A stretch of 64,000 nt of DNA from Simonsiella sp051414845 (GTDB lineage Bacteria; Pseudomonadota; Gammaproteobacteria; Burkholderiales; Neisseriaceae), in assembly GCA_051414845.1 (NCBI GenBank), contig CP183313.1:2170001-2234000 (forward strand), written 5' to 3'. The notes below the pieces were generated by a model. That model worked only from the letters and a program-made list of their open reading frames with translations. It ran no database searches and was not told where the DNA came from. Shown piece after piece: positions 52,278 through 61,169 of this stretch. Position 1 is the stretch's first letter. Each line of letters starts with the position of its first letter. The translations under genes and the position numbers were made by a program.

Positions 52278-52556
52278 ATGGCTCGTTCATTGAAAAAAGG
52301 TCCATACGTTGACCTGCATTTGTTGAAAAAAGTGGATAACGCTCGTGCCACTAACGACAAACGTCCAATCAAAACTTGGTCTCGTCGTTCTACTATCCTG
52401 CCTGATTTTATCGGCTTGACGATTGCTGTACACAATGGTCGCACACACGTGCCTGTGTTCATCAGCGACAACATGGTTGGTCACAAATTAGGCGAGTTCT
52501 CACTGACCCGTACTTTCAAAGGTCATTTGGCTGATAAAAAAGCTAAAAAGAAATAA
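52278..52556 (+). CDS. rpsS: Ribosomal protein uS19
   Basis: This 92-residue 30S head protein forms a complex with S13. ARSLKKGPYVDLHLLKKV and RRSTILPDFIGLTIAVHNGRTHVPVFISDNMVGHKLGEFSLTRTF are canonical. It lies 5 bp after rplB. Confidence 0.98.
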   Translation: MARSLKKGPYVDLHLLKKVDNARATNDKRPIKTWSRRSTILPDFIGLTIAVHNGRTHVPVFISDNMVGHKLGEFSLTRTFKGHLADKKAKKK

Positions 52557-52564
52557 GGTGAAGC

Positions 52565-52894
52565 ATGAGAGTATCTGCACAACATAACAACGCCCGCATT
52601 TCTGCCCAAAAAGCTCGCTTGGTAGCAGACTTGATTCGTGGCAAAGACGTTGCCCAAGCCCTGAACATCTTGGCATTTAGCCCTAAAAAAGGTGCTGAGT
52701 TGATTAAAAAAGTTCTGGAATCTGCTATTGCCAATGCTGAGCACAACAACGGTGCTGACATTGATGAGTTGAAAGTCGTAACGATTTTCGTGGACAAAGG
52801 CCCTAGCCTGAAACGTTTCCAAGCTCGTGCAAAAGGTCGCGGCAACCGCATTGAAAAACAAACTTGCCACATCAACGTGGTGGTAGGCAACTAA
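52565..52894 (+). CDS. rplV: Ribosomal protein uL22
   Basis: This 109-residue protein of the exit tunnel has the expected ARISAQKARLVADLIRGKDVAQALNIL and FVDKGPSLKRFQARAKGRGNRIEKQTCHI. The extended loop with KRFQARAKGR contacts the tunnel, where macrolide resistance mutations occur in other species. It lies between rpsS and rpsC. Confidence 0.98.
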   Translation: MRVSAQHNNARISAQKARLVADLIRGKDVAQALNILAFSPKKGAELIKKVLESAIANAEHNNGADIDELKVVTIFVDKGPSLKRFQARAKGRGNRIEKQTCHINVVVGN

Positions 52895-52903
52895 GGAATA
52901 ACC

Positions 52904-53605
52904 ATGGGACAAAAAATTCATCCAGTTGGTTTCCGACTGGCTGTCACAAAAGACTGGTCTTCAAAATGGTTTGCGAAAAGCACCGAATTTGCCAACGTTT
53001 TGAAACAAGACATTGATGTACGTGAATACTTGCGTAAACGCTTGGCTAACGCTTCTGTTGGTCGCGTAGTGATTGAGCGTCCTGCTAAATCGGCTCGTAT
53101 TACCATTCACTCTGCTCGTCCAGGCGTGGTAATCGGTCAAAAAGGCGCGGACATTGAAATCCTGAAACGCGATTTGGAAAAATTGCTGGGTGTAGCCGTT
53201 CATGTCAACATTGAAGAAATTCGCAAACCTGAATTGGACGCGCAACTGATTGCTGACGGCATCGCGCAACAGTTAGAAAAACGCGTACAATTTCGCCGTG
53301 CAATGAAACGCGCTATGCAAAACGCCATGCGTGCTGGCGCGAAAGGCATCAAAATCATGACTTCTGGTCGTTTGAATGGTGCGGACATTGCGCGTAGCGA
53401 ATGGTATCGTGAAGGTCGCGTACCTTTGCACACTTTGCGCGCTGATGTAGATTACGCTACCAGCGAAGCCTTGACTACTTACGGTATCATCGGCTTGAAA
53501 GTATGGGTGTACAAAGGCGAAATGGGTCAAGTTCAAGCTCAGCCTGAACAACGCGAAAACCGCCGTAATAACAGAAAAGGAGGTCGCAATGCTGCAGCCA
53601 ACTAG
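52904..53605 (+). CDS. rpsC: Ribosomal protein uS3
   Basis: This 233-residue protein of the mRNA entry site has a type-II KH domain with GVVIGQKGADIEILKRDLEKLL (GxxG motif). Its typical start MGQKIHPVGFRL and a C-terminal basic tail NRRNNRKGGRNAAAN are also present. The stop lies inside the next gene's start region (17-bp overlap). Confidence 0.97.
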   Translation: MGQKIHPVGFRLAVTKDWSSKWFAKSTEFANVLKQDIDVREYLRKRLANASVGRVVIERPAKSARITIHSARPGVVIGQKGADIEILKRDLEKLLGVAVHVNIEEIRKPELDAQLIADGIAQQLEKRVQFRRAMKRAMQNAMRAGAKGIKIMTSGRLNGADIARSEWYREGRVPLHTLRADVDYATSEALTTYGIIGLKVWVYKGEMGQVQAQPEQRENRRNNRKGGRNAAAN

Positions 53606-54005
53606 ACTGAAATACCGCAAACAACATAAAGGTCGTAACACTGGTATTGCTACTCGCGGTAACACAGTTAGCTTTGGTGATTTCGGCTTAAAAGCGGTGG
53701 CACGTGGTCGTTTGACAGCGCGTCAAATTGAGGCGGCACGTCGTGCGATGACTCGCCACATTAAACGTGGTGGCCGCATTTGGATTCGCGTATTCCCCGA
53801 CAAACCAATCACTGCTAAACCTATCCAAGTTCGCATGGGTGGCGGTAAAGGTTCGGTAGAATACTACGTTGCCGAAATTCAACCTGGTAAAGTGTTGTAT
53901 GAGATGGACGGCGTAGCTGAATCTCTGGCACGTGAAGCGTTTGCTTTGGCGGCTGCGAAGTTGCCAATCGCAACCACTTTTGTAACAAGACAGGTGGGTA
54001 AATAA
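53589..54005 (+). CDS. rplP: Ribosomal protein uL16
   Basis: This 138-residue protein near the A-site has MLQPTRLKYRKQHKGRNTGIATRGN and GGRIWIRVFPDKPITAKPIQVRMGGGKGSVEYYVA. It is normal in length. It overlaps rpmC by 1 bp and rpsC by 17 bp, consistent with tight coupling. Confidence 0.98.
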   Translation: MLQPTRLKYRKQHKGRNTGIATRGNTVSFGDFGLKAVARGRLTARQIEAARRAMTRHIKRGGRIWIRVFPDKPITAKPIQVRMGGGKGSVEYYVAEIQPGKVLYEMDGVAESLAREAFALAAAKLPIATTFVTRQVGK

Positions 54006-54196
54006 TGAAAGCCAATGAATTGAAAGAAAAATCAGTTGAGCAACTGAACGAAGTTTTGGTTGATTTGCTGAAACAACAATTCGGTCTGCGTATGCAGCAC
54101 GCTACTGGTCAGTTGGGTAAAACCAGCGAGATTAAGCAAGTGCGCCGCGATATTGCTCGTGTGAAAACTGTCATCGCTGAAAAAGGTACTAAGTAA
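54005..54196 (+). CDS. rpmC: Ribosomal protein uL29
   Basis: This 63-residue protein of the exit tunnel rim has KANELKEKSVEQLNEVLVDLLKQQFGLRMQHATGQL and KQVRRDIARVKTVIAEK. It overlaps rpsQ by 1 bp. Confidence 0.97.
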   Translation: MKANELKEKSVEQLNEVLVDLLKQQFGLRMQHATGQLGKTSEIKQVRRDIARVKTVIAEKGTK

Positions 54197-54459
54197 TGAG
54201 CACTGAGAAAACCGTTCGTACTTTGCAAGGCAAAGTGGTAAGCGATAAAATGGACAAAACCGTAACCGTTTTGGTTGAACGCAAAGTGAAACACCCTTTG
54301 TACGGTAAAATTGTTCGCCGCTCTACCAAAATCCACGCTCACGATGAGCAAAACCAATATGGTATTGGCGATGTAGTGATTATTGAAGAATCACGTCCAT
54401 TGTCTAAAACTAAATCTTGGGTTGTGAAAGAGCTGGTAGAAAAAGCACGCGCTGTTTAA
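54196..54459 (+). CDS. rpsQ: Ribosomal protein uS17, last gene of the S10 operon here
   Basis: This 87-residue 16S rRNA-binding protein has TLQGKVVSDKMDKTVTVLVERKVKHPLYGKIVRRSTKIHAHDE and IGDVVIIEESRPLSKTKSWVVKELV. A terminator 23 bp downstream ends the operon; the next ribosomal gene (rplN) is about 7.2 kb away. Confidence 0.97.
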   Translation: MSTEKTVRTLQGKVVSDKMDKTVTVLVERKVKHPLYGKIVRRSTKIHAHDEQNQYGIGDVVIIEESRPLSKTKSWVVKELVEKARAV

Positions 54460-54482
54460 TAACAGACTGATGTAATTGAAGA

Positions 54483-54518
54483 AGCGAAGTTTGCCAATCG
54501 TGCGAACTTCGCTTTTTT
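54483..54518 (+). terminator. Terminator after rpsQ
   Basis: AGCGAAGTT (54483-54491) pairs with AACTTCGCT (54505-54513) followed by a T run. It shows the S10 operon ends here and does not read into the CRISPR-containing segment. Confidence 0.85.
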
Positions 54519-54565
54519 GTCCATTCAATTTGTAAAATCATTTTCAGGCAGCCTGAAAGCAAAAG

Positions 54566-55201
54566 ATGAACAAACAAACTCGATACGAAATGTTCGCCCG
54601 CCTACGCGAGCACAATCCCCATCCTACCACCGAATTACATTTTTCCACCCCATTCGAATTACTCATTGCCGTCTTACTTTCAGCGCAAGCAACCGATGTG
54701 GGCGTAAACAAAGCAACAGCAAAATTATTTCCCATCGCCAATACGCCACAAGCATTGCTCGATTTGGGTTTAGAAGGTGTGATGGAATACACCAAAACCA
54801 TCGGTTTATACAAAACCAAGTCCAAACACATTATCGAAACCTGCGAAATTCTATTGCATGAACACAACGGCGAAGTACCGCAAACACGTGAAGAACTGGA
54901 AACGCTACCTGGTGTTGGACGTAAAACCGCCAATGTCGTTTTAAACACGGCTTTCAGGCAGCCTGCAATGGCAGTAGATACGCATATTTTTCGCGTGAGC
55001 AACCGCACAGGTTTGGCGCGCGGTAAAAACGTGCGCGAAGTAGAAGATAAATTGATGAAAAATGTGCCCAAAGAGTTTTTAATGGACGCTCATCATTGGC
55101 TCATTTTGCACGGACGCTACACCTGCAAAGCACAAAAACCGCAATGCCAAACCTGTTTAATCAATGATTTATGCGATTATGGTGGCAAGACAACAGTTTA
55201 A
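54566..55201 (+). CDS. nth: Endonuclease III
   Basis: This 211-residue DNA glycosylase/AP lyase removes oxidised pyrimidines. The helix-hairpin-helix LPGVGRKTANVVLN with catalytic K (about residues 113-126), the aspartate in AVDTHIFRV (about residue 138) and the C-terminal iron-sulfur cysteines CKAQKPQCQTCLINDLC are present. A DUS lies between the HhH and the catalytic D. The gene opens the segment that splits the ribosomal cluster. Confidence 0.95.
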   Translation: MNKQTRYEMFARLREHNPHPTTELHFSTPFELLIAVLLSAQATDVGVNKATAKLFPIANTPQALLDLGLEGVMEYTKTIGLYKTKSKHIIETCEILLHEHNGEVPQTREELETLPGVGRKTANVVLNTAFRQPAMAVDTHIFRVSNRTGLARGKNVREVEDKLMKNVPKEFLMDAHHWLILHGRYTCKAQKPQCQTCLINDLCDYGGKTTV

Positions 55202-55295
55202 AGTTGGCATGTAATTCGAAAACTTTATTCAATCGTAGGTTGGATTCTTGAATCAGACCTACGCGGTTCAGGCAGCCTGAAAGTAGATTTACGCG

Positions 55296-55441
55296 GAAAC
55301 TTTTGTAAAACCCTGTTCGTAGGGGGTGGATTTCATATCCGCCCTTTTTATTTTTTAAATTTTATTCAAAAATTCAACTCTTTAAAAATGGGGCGGATAT
55401 GAAATCCGCCCCTATTGAAAAAATAAGATTACAAAGGTTTC
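55296..55441. repeat. MITE with IS5-like ends, 146 bp
   Basis: It begins GAAACTTTTGTAAAACCC and ends TTACAAAGGTTTC. The interior palindrome TGGATTTCATATCCGCCC / GGGCGGATATGAAATCC matches those at 39264 and 44062. It lies between nth and the CbiM-like gene. Confidence 0.72.
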
Positions 55442-55453
55442 AGGCTGCCTGTG

Positions 55454-56143
55454 TTATTTCCAAATTTGATTATTGCGCGTGAGATAAATCTCATCGGTAA
55501 ATGTCGTTAAAACATCAGGCTTAAACGCCACGCACACTGCCGCGCCAATGCCACTCAAAAACGCCTCGCCCCAACTCAATAAGAAAAACACAGGAAAAGC
55601 CGAACCCCAAGCCACTTCGCTAGTAAAAACGTGGGTAATATTCAATAAACTGGCAACCAACAAGCCCGTCAGCATCATACCCAGCGCGCCCGTAATAAAA
55701 CCATTGATGAAAATATACACAAAAACATGATGCGGCAAACGGCGCAACGCCAAGCGACGCAAAGCCGCATTTAAAGCAATCGGCGGTAACACAATCCATA
55801 AAGCATTAAGAGCAAACACAGGTAAAAAGTCAATTCTTTGCTGTAATAAACCAAAAGCCAGTAACCAAATACTCCCCAGTAAAAATGCAGCAGGTGCACC
55901 CAAAATTAGCGCAATCAAATTCAAGGCAAGCAAGTGGTAACTCATGCCATTCAAATGTCCGCCGTCAATTTGCACATTCATTAGCCAAAGCAAAGCCAGC
56001 ATAGTTGTACTCATTGCCCACGCGCTAGCGGGTGGCGAAGTTTGTCGCAAAAAACGCTGCAAACAAAACACAAATATCGTAGCAAACGGCAGCCAAGCTG
56101 CCCAAAGTTGCCATGGTGCAAACCATGTTGTAAGAAAAGTCAT
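55454..56143 (-). CDS. CbiM-like energy-coupling factor permease component
   Basis: This 229-residue membrane protein has about six helices and the sequence QIDGGHLNGMSYHLLALNLIALILGAPAAF, typical of the CbiM/NikM-like family of ECF transporters. The C-terminus EAFLSGIGAAVCVAFKPDVLTTFTDEIYL is characteristic of the neisserial branch. The substrate (cobalt, nickel or a vitamin) is unknown, and no ATPase or T component is adjacent. It is divergent from cas9, with the tracrRNA between. Confidence 0.75.
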   Translation of the reverse strand: MTFLTTWFAPWQLWAAWLPFATIFVFCLQRFLRQTSPPASAWAMSTTMLALLWLMNVQIDGGHLNGMSYHLLALNLIALILGAPAAFLLGSIWLLAFGLLQQRIDFLPVFALNALWIVLPPIALNAALRRLALRRLPHHVFVYIFINGFITGALGMMLTGLLVASLLNITHVFTSEVAWGSAFPVFFLLSWGEAFLSGIGAAVCVAFKPDVLTTFTDEIYLTRNNQIWK

Positions 56144-56426
56144 AGTGATACCAATAAGCCTAAGGAAAAGTGTTTTTTAACAGGTTGAGGCGGTAAGGTA
56201 AAGCCTTCTTCATGTTTGGTCAATGCAAAAAACTTGTTTTCAGGCTGCCTAAAGATTTGTGCGTCGGATACTGCTTTGTGAATCTTTAAATCAAAACAAT
56301 ATGCGTTAGATATCCAAAAATATAGGTCGGATTCAAGAACCCAACCTAATAGTCGCAGAATTGAAAAAGGATGACGGCGTTGCTAACGCCCTCATTACTA
56401 CTTGTACACGGCTCTTTGAACATACC

Positions 56427-56530
56427 AAAACGATGTCCCCTTAAACACAAAAGTATTTAAGGGGACAGAGCGTTTCGGTAATTTTTTACCTTATTGTAGC
56501 AACGTTTCTCATTTCGCAATGCAACAATGC
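56427..56530 (-). ncRNA. tracrRNA of the type II-C CRISPR-Cas9 system
   Basis: On the minus strand an anti-repeat (ATTGTTGCATTGCGAAATG onward, 56495-56530) matches the CRISPR repeat complement except for a short bulge where GGGAGC is CGTTGC. It is followed by a nexus region (GGTAAAAAATTACCGAAACG) and a terminal hairpin (TGTCCCCTTAAA / TTTAAGGGGACA) ending in CGTTTT. The layout matches the Neisseria meningitidis tracrRNA. A TATACAAT -10 lies just upstream on the same strand. The ends are estimated. Confidence 0.87.
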
Positions 56531-56634
56531 ATCGTATTGTATAAAAAAATTGTTGTATCGTCTAGTCCTTCTGTTGTTTTTTATAGAAAATGTATGCTAT
56601 AAATGAATTTTATTGATTTTAAAAGGATTTCATT

Positions 56635-59600
56635 ATGCAACCAATGTCATTAAATTATATTTTGGGTTTAGATTTGGGGATTGCATCGTGCGGCTGGGCG
56701 GTGGTGGAAATCAATGAACAGGAACACCCGATTCGGTTAATTGATGTGGGCGTGCGCACATTTGAGGCGGCGGAAAATCCGAAAGATGGTTCATCATTGG
56801 CGGCAACGCGGCGTTTGGCGCGGGCGCAACGACGTTTAATTCGTCGCCGAGCGCAGCGTTTATCGGCTTTAAGGCGGTTATTGCGCACAGAAAATGTCTT
56901 ATCTGCGCATGATTTTGATGAACAAGGTTTGATTCGAGATTTGCCTAATGAAGTGTGGCAATTGCGCGTGCAGGGCTTGGAGAGAAAATTAGCACCTAAA
57001 GAATGGGCGGCAGTGTTGCAGCATTTGGTCAAACATCGTGGCTATCTATCGCAACGCAAAAGTGAGGCAAATACGGCGGATAAAGAATTGGGCGCATTAT
57101 TGGCAGGTGTGAATCAAAATCATCAGTTATTGCAGCAAAATCAATCGTTTCGCACACCTGCAGAATTGGCGGTGAAACAGTTTGCGCGTGCAGATGGGCA
57201 TATTCGTAATCAGCGCGGCGCGTATTCGCATACGTTTAATCGTTTGGATTTGCAAGATGAATTGAATCAATTATTTGACGCGCAAACGCGTTTGGGTAAT
57301 CCACACGTTTCAGGCAGCCTGAAAACCGCTGTGCGCGATTTATTGATGAAACAACGTGCCGCATTATCGGGCGATGCCTTGTTGAACATGTTGGGCAAAT
57401 GCACCTTAGAAACAAATGAATACAGAGCCGCAAAAAATACTTATACCGCCGAGCGATTTGTGTGGCTCACGCGTTTAAATAATTTGCGCATATTGGATAA
57501 TGGCACGGAATATGGTTTGAATGAAACGCAACGAAAACAGCTTATTGATTTGCCATATAAACAGGCAAAATTAACCTATCAACAAGTACGCAAAGCATTA
57601 GAGCTACCTGAAAACATGCGTTTTAAAGGTTTACGTTATGGCAAAGACAACGCCGAAAGCAGCACGCTGATGGAAATGAAAGCGTGGCATGCTATTCGCA
57701 AAGCTCTGGAAAACAATGGTTTGAAAACAGAATGGCAAAGTCTAGCATGTAAACCTGAATTATTGGATGAAATCGGCACGGCATTTTCCATTTATAAAAC
57801 CGATGACGATATTTCAAGCTGCCTGAAAAATAAGCTGCCTGAAAATGTATTGAGTGTTTTATTAAATAATACTAACTTTATTAATTTCAATAGCTTATCT
57901 TTAAAAGCTTTACGCCAATTGTTGCCTTTGATGGAACAGGGTTGGCGTTACGATGAAGCGTGCAAACAGATTTATGGCGACCATTATGGGCAAAAAGCAG
58001 CACAACAAAATGATTTCCTGCCGCCGATTCCCGCCGATGATATCCGCAATCCCGTTGTTTTACGCACGCTCACGCAAACGCGCAAAGTGGTCAATGCCAT
58101 TATTCGCCGCTATGGTTTACCTGCGCGAGTGCATATTGAAACAGGGCGCGAAGTGGGCAAATCGTTTGACGAGCGCAAAAAAATTGAGAAACAACAAGCG
58201 GAAAATCGCAAGCAGCGCGAACAGGCTGTGGCGGATTTTAAGGATAAATTCCCCAATTTTGTCGGCGAACCGAAAGCAGCCGATATTTTGAAATGGCGTT
58301 TGTATCAACAACAAAATGGCAAATGTTTATATTCAGGTGCGCCGTTGGATATTTTCAGGCTGCCTGAAAAAGGTTATGCAGAAATCGACCATGCTTTACC
58401 GTTTTCGCGCACTTGGGACGATAGTTTCAACAACAAAATTTTGGTGCTCGGGCGCGAAAATCAAAACAAAGGTAACCAAACGCCATATGAATATTTGGAT
58501 GGCGCAAACGATAGCCAACGCTGGCAGCAATTTGTGGCATTGGTGCAAACCAGCCAATTTCCCTATGCCAAAAAGCAGCGCGTATTAACACAAAAATTAG
58601 ATGAACAAGGCTTTATTGAGCGCAATTTAAACGACACGCGTTATGTGGCGCGCTATTTCAGCCAATTTGTGCAAGACAATCTGCATTTGCGCGGCAAAGG
58701 TAAAAAGCGTGTTTTTGCCAGCAATGGACAAATCACTGCCTTGCTGCGCCATCGGTGGGGGCTGAGCAAAAAGCGTGAAGAAAATGACCGCCATCATGCT
58801 ATTGATGCGATTGTGGTGGCATGTAGCACAGTGGCGATGCAGCAACAAATCACGCGCTTTGTGCGCTATCAAGAAGGTGATGTGTTCACAGGTGAGCGCA
58901 TTGATAAAAGCACGGGCGAAGTGCAAAAGCTGCACTTTCCTGCGCCGTGGGAACATTTTCGCGAAGACGTGATGATTCGTGTGTTTGACGATAATCCATG
59001 TTTCAGACTGCCTGAAAAAAGTTTGGAAAGCCGTTTGCATGAATGGGTGTCGCCCTTGTTTGTGTCGCGTATGCCTACACGCAAAATGTCGGGGCAGGGG
59101 CATTTAGACACAATTAAATCGGCGAAACGCTTTGCGGCTGAAAAAGTGGGCGTGTTGCGCGTGCCGTTGAGTAAATTGAAATTGAAAGACGTGGAAAACT
59201 TGGTCAATCGCGAGCGTGAACCTGCTTTTCAGGCAGCTTTAAAAGCACGTTTAGAGCAATTTAAAGATGACCCCTCCAAAGCCTTTGCCGAGCCATTCTT
59301 CAAACAAGGCGGACAGCAAGTGAAAGCCGTGCGCGTGGAAATGTTGCAAAAATCAGGCGTGTTGGCGCGCGACAATCAAGGCGTGGCAGACAATGGCGAT
59401 ATGGTGCGCGTGGATGTGTTTGCAAAAAATGGAAAATTTTATCTCGTGCCGATTTATGCTTGGCAGGTAGCAGAAGGAATTTTGCCGAATCGGGCGGTAG
59501 TGGCGTTCAAAAATGAAAGTGAGTGGGACGAAATGAACGATACATTCGCTTTTCAATTTTCATTGCATAAAAATGATTTAGTGGAAGTGATGACGAAAAA

Positions 59601-59811
59601 AGGGCGAATTTTCGGCTATTTTGCTGGTTTGAATCGCGCAACAGGTGTTATTGATATTCGCGAACATGACCGTGATAAGCAGAAAGTTAAAGACGGTATT
59701 CATCAAAGTGTGGGCGTAAAAACCGCTGTATCATTCAAAAAATTCCAAGTGGACGAATTGGGCAAAGAGATTCACGAATCTCACCCAGAAAAACGCTTGG
59801 GCGTGCGTTAA
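56635..59811 (+). CDS. cas9: Type II-C CRISPR nuclease Cas9
   Basis: This 1058-residue compact Cas9 is of the meningococcal type. RuvC-I has D13 (ILGLDLGIASCGW), followed by the arginine-rich bridge helix (RLARAQRRLIRRRAQRL). RuvC-II E502 (HIETGREVG), HNH H586 (AEIDHALPFSRTWDDSFNNK) and RuvC-III H720, H721, D724 (DRHHAIDAIVV) follow; all catalytic residues are present. The C-terminal PAM-interacting domain ends near the stop. AAGGA lies seven bases before the ATG. A DUS is read as FRLPEK within the HNH domain. It forms an operon with cas1-cas2 behind a terminator-like hairpin. Confidence 0.96.
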   Translation: MQPMSLNYILGLDLGIASCGWAVVEINEQEHPIRLIDVGVRTFEAAENPKDGSSLAATRRLARAQRRLIRRRAQRLSALRRLLRTENVLSAHDFDEQGLIRDLPNEVWQLRVQGLERKLAPKEWAAVLQHLVKHRGYLSQRKSEANTADKELGALLAGVNQNHQLLQQNQSFRTPAELAVKQFARADGHIRNQRGAYSHTFNRLDLQDELNQLFDAQTRLGNPHVSGSLKTAVRDLLMKQRAALSGDALLNMLGKCTLETNEYRAAKNTYTAERFVWLTRLNNLRILDNGTEYGLNETQRKQLIDLPYKQAKLTYQQVRKALELPENMRFKGLRYGKDNAESSTLMEMKAWHAIRKALENNGLKTEWQSLACKPELLDEIGTAFSIYKTDDDISSCLKNKLPENVLSVLLNNTNFINFNSLSLKALRQLLPLMEQGWRYDEACKQIYGDHYGQKAAQQNDFLPPIPADDIRNPVVLRTLTQTRKVVNAIIRRYGLPARVHIETGREVGKSFDERKKIEKQQAENRKQREQAVADFKDKFPNFVGEPKAADILKWRLYQQQNGKCLYSGAPLDIFRLPEKGYAEIDHALPFSRTWDDSFNNKILVLGRENQNKGNQTPYEYLDGANDSQRWQQFVALVQTSQFPYAKKQRVLTQKLDEQGFIERNLNDTRYVARYFSQFVQDNLHLRGKGKKRVFASNGQITALLRHRWGLSKKREENDRHHAIDAIVVACSTVAMQQQITRFVRYQEGDVFTGERIDKSTGEVQKLHFPAPWEHFREDVMIRVFDDNPCFRLPEKSLESRLHEWVSPLFVSRMPTRKMSGQGHLDTIKSAKRFAAEKVGVLRVPLSKLKLKDVENLVNREREPAFQAALKARLEQFKDDPSKAFAEPFFKQGGQQVKAVRVEMLQKSGVLARDNQGVADNGDMVRVDVFAKNGKFYLVPIYAWQVAEGILPNRAVVAFKNESEWDEMNDTFAFQFSLHKNDLVEVMTKKGRIFGYFAGLNRATGVIDIREHDRDKQKVKDGIHQSVGVKTAVSFKKFQVDELGKEIHESHPEKRLGVR

Positions 59812-59814
59812 ATT

Positions 59815-59855
59815 TTTCCCCATTTCTGTGTGGATTCAACACAGAAATGGGGAAA
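59815..59855 (+). terminator. Hairpin between cas9 and cas1
   Basis: A perfect 17-bp stem (TTTCCCCATTTCTGTGT with its complement, loop GGATTCA) is followed by TTTTTT and lies between the cas9 stop and the cas1 start. It should reduce read-through, so that cas1-cas2 are made at a lower level than cas9. Confidence 0.83.
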
Positions 59856-59872
59856 TTTTTTAAGGAAAAATC

Positions 59873-60787
59873 ATGACTTGGCGAACTTTGCTAATCAGCA
59901 ATGGCGGAAAATTATCGTTGCACAACAAACAATTATTGATACAACAAAATGGCGATGCCATACCTGTGCCACTAGAAGATTTGGCAATCATTGTGATTGA
60001 ACACAAAGAAACCGTGATTACCACGCCCTTGCTTTCTGCTTTAGCGCAGCGTGGTATCGCTTTAATCACATGCGACGAACAATTTTTGCCATGCGGACAA
60101 TGGCTGCCATTGGCACAATATCATCGCCCTTTAAAAACGCTTCATTTACAACTCAATGCCACCTTGCCGCAGAAAAAGCAGCTTTGGCAAAAAATTGTGC
60201 AACAAAAAATTCTGAATCAAGCCTTTGTGTTAAATGAAATCGGTGCCGATATTGCCGCGAGAAAATTGCACGTTTTGGCAGAGCAAGTGAAATCGGGTGA
60301 CAGCGAAAATAAAGAATCGCAAGCCGCCGCTTTGTATTTTCAGGCAGCCTTTGGTCGCGAATTTACGCGTGCGCAAGAAAATGCCATTAACGCCCATTTG
60401 AATTATGGATACAGCGTGTTGCGCTCTGCCATTGCGCGTGCATTGGTGCAATACGGTTGGCTGCCTGCACTGGGTTTGCATCATCACAACCAACAAAATC
60501 CCTTTAATTTAGCCGATGATTTTATCGAGCCATTTCGCCCATTAGCAGATTTAATGGTGCATGAACTCGCGCTTTCAGGCTGCCTGAAAGATGAATTAAC
60601 GCCACACAGCAAGCAGCAACTCGTCAAATTATTGCATTACCAAATGCGCTGGCAAGGACAGATTTTTACTACATTAGGCGCGATAGACAGAACCGTCGCC
60701 AGCTTTCAGGCAGCCTTAATTGCCAAAAAGTCCCATTTGTTAAGGCTGCCTGAAATGGTTGTTTTGAAAGAACATTGCTATGAGTGA
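59873..60787 (+). CDS. cas1: CRISPR adaptation endonuclease Cas1
   Basis: This 304-residue metal-dependent integrase joins new spacers into the array with Cas2. The type II Cas1 pattern is clear: GGKLSLHNKQLLIQQ near the N-terminus, AFGREFTRAQENAINAHLNYGYSVLRSAIARALV with the catalytic E region, and GLHHHNQQNPFNLADDFIEPFRPLAD with H and E/D ligands. DUS copies lie at three places. AAGGA precedes the ATG, and the stop overlaps cas2 by 8 bp. Confidence 0.95.
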   Translation: MTWRTLLISNGGKLSLHNKQLLIQQNGDAIPVPLEDLAIIVIEHKETVITTPLLSALAQRGIALITCDEQFLPCGQWLPLAQYHRPLKTLHLQLNATLPQKKQLWQKIVQQKILNQAFVLNEIGADIAARKLHVLAEQVKSGDSENKESQAAALYFQAAFGREFTRAQENAINAHLNYGYSVLRSAIARALVQYGWLPALGLHHHNQQNPFNLADDFIEPFRPLADLMVHELALSGCLKDELTPHSKQQLVKLLHYQMRWQGQIFTTLGAIDRTVASFQAALIAKKSHLLRLPEMVVLKEHCYE

Positions 60788-61106
60788 GAACCAATTTATG
60801 CGCATGATTGTATTTTTTGACCTGCCCGTAACCAGCAAAGCCAAACGCAAAGCTGCCAACGAATTTCGCCGTTTTTTGCTCAAAGACGGCTATCAAATGT
60901 TGCAATTATCGGTTTACACGCGAATTGTGCGAGGACGCGATATGTTGCAAAAACACAACAAACGCTTGTGCGAACACCTGCCAAAAGAGGGTTCGGTACG
61001 CTGTTTAGAGGTAACCGAAAAGCAATTTGTAGGCATGTCGGTGCTGGTTGGTGAGAAAAAACTGGTGGAAAAAAAGGTAAATGCCGACCAACTTTTGCTG
61101 TTTTAG
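60780..61106 (+). CDS. cas2: CRISPR adaptation protein Cas2
   Basis: This 108-residue protein has a ferredoxin-like fold with the conserved aspartate in MRMIVFFDLPVTS (residue 14) and VYTRIVRGRDMLQKH. It forms a dimer bridging two Cas1 dimers. It overlaps cas1 by 8 bp and ends about 60 bp before the array, so the adaptation genes and the array are adjacent. Confidence 0.95.
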   Translation: MSENQFMRMIVFFDLPVTSKAKRKAANEFRRFLLKDGYQMLQLSVYTRIVRGRDMLQKHNKRLCEHLPKEGSVRCLEVTEKQFVGMSVLVGEKKLVEKKVNADQLLLF

Positions 61107-61169
61107 CCTAATTTTTTTAGGCGAAAAAATACCCGAAACCTTTAATTTATCAGGGTTTCGGGTGGGAGT

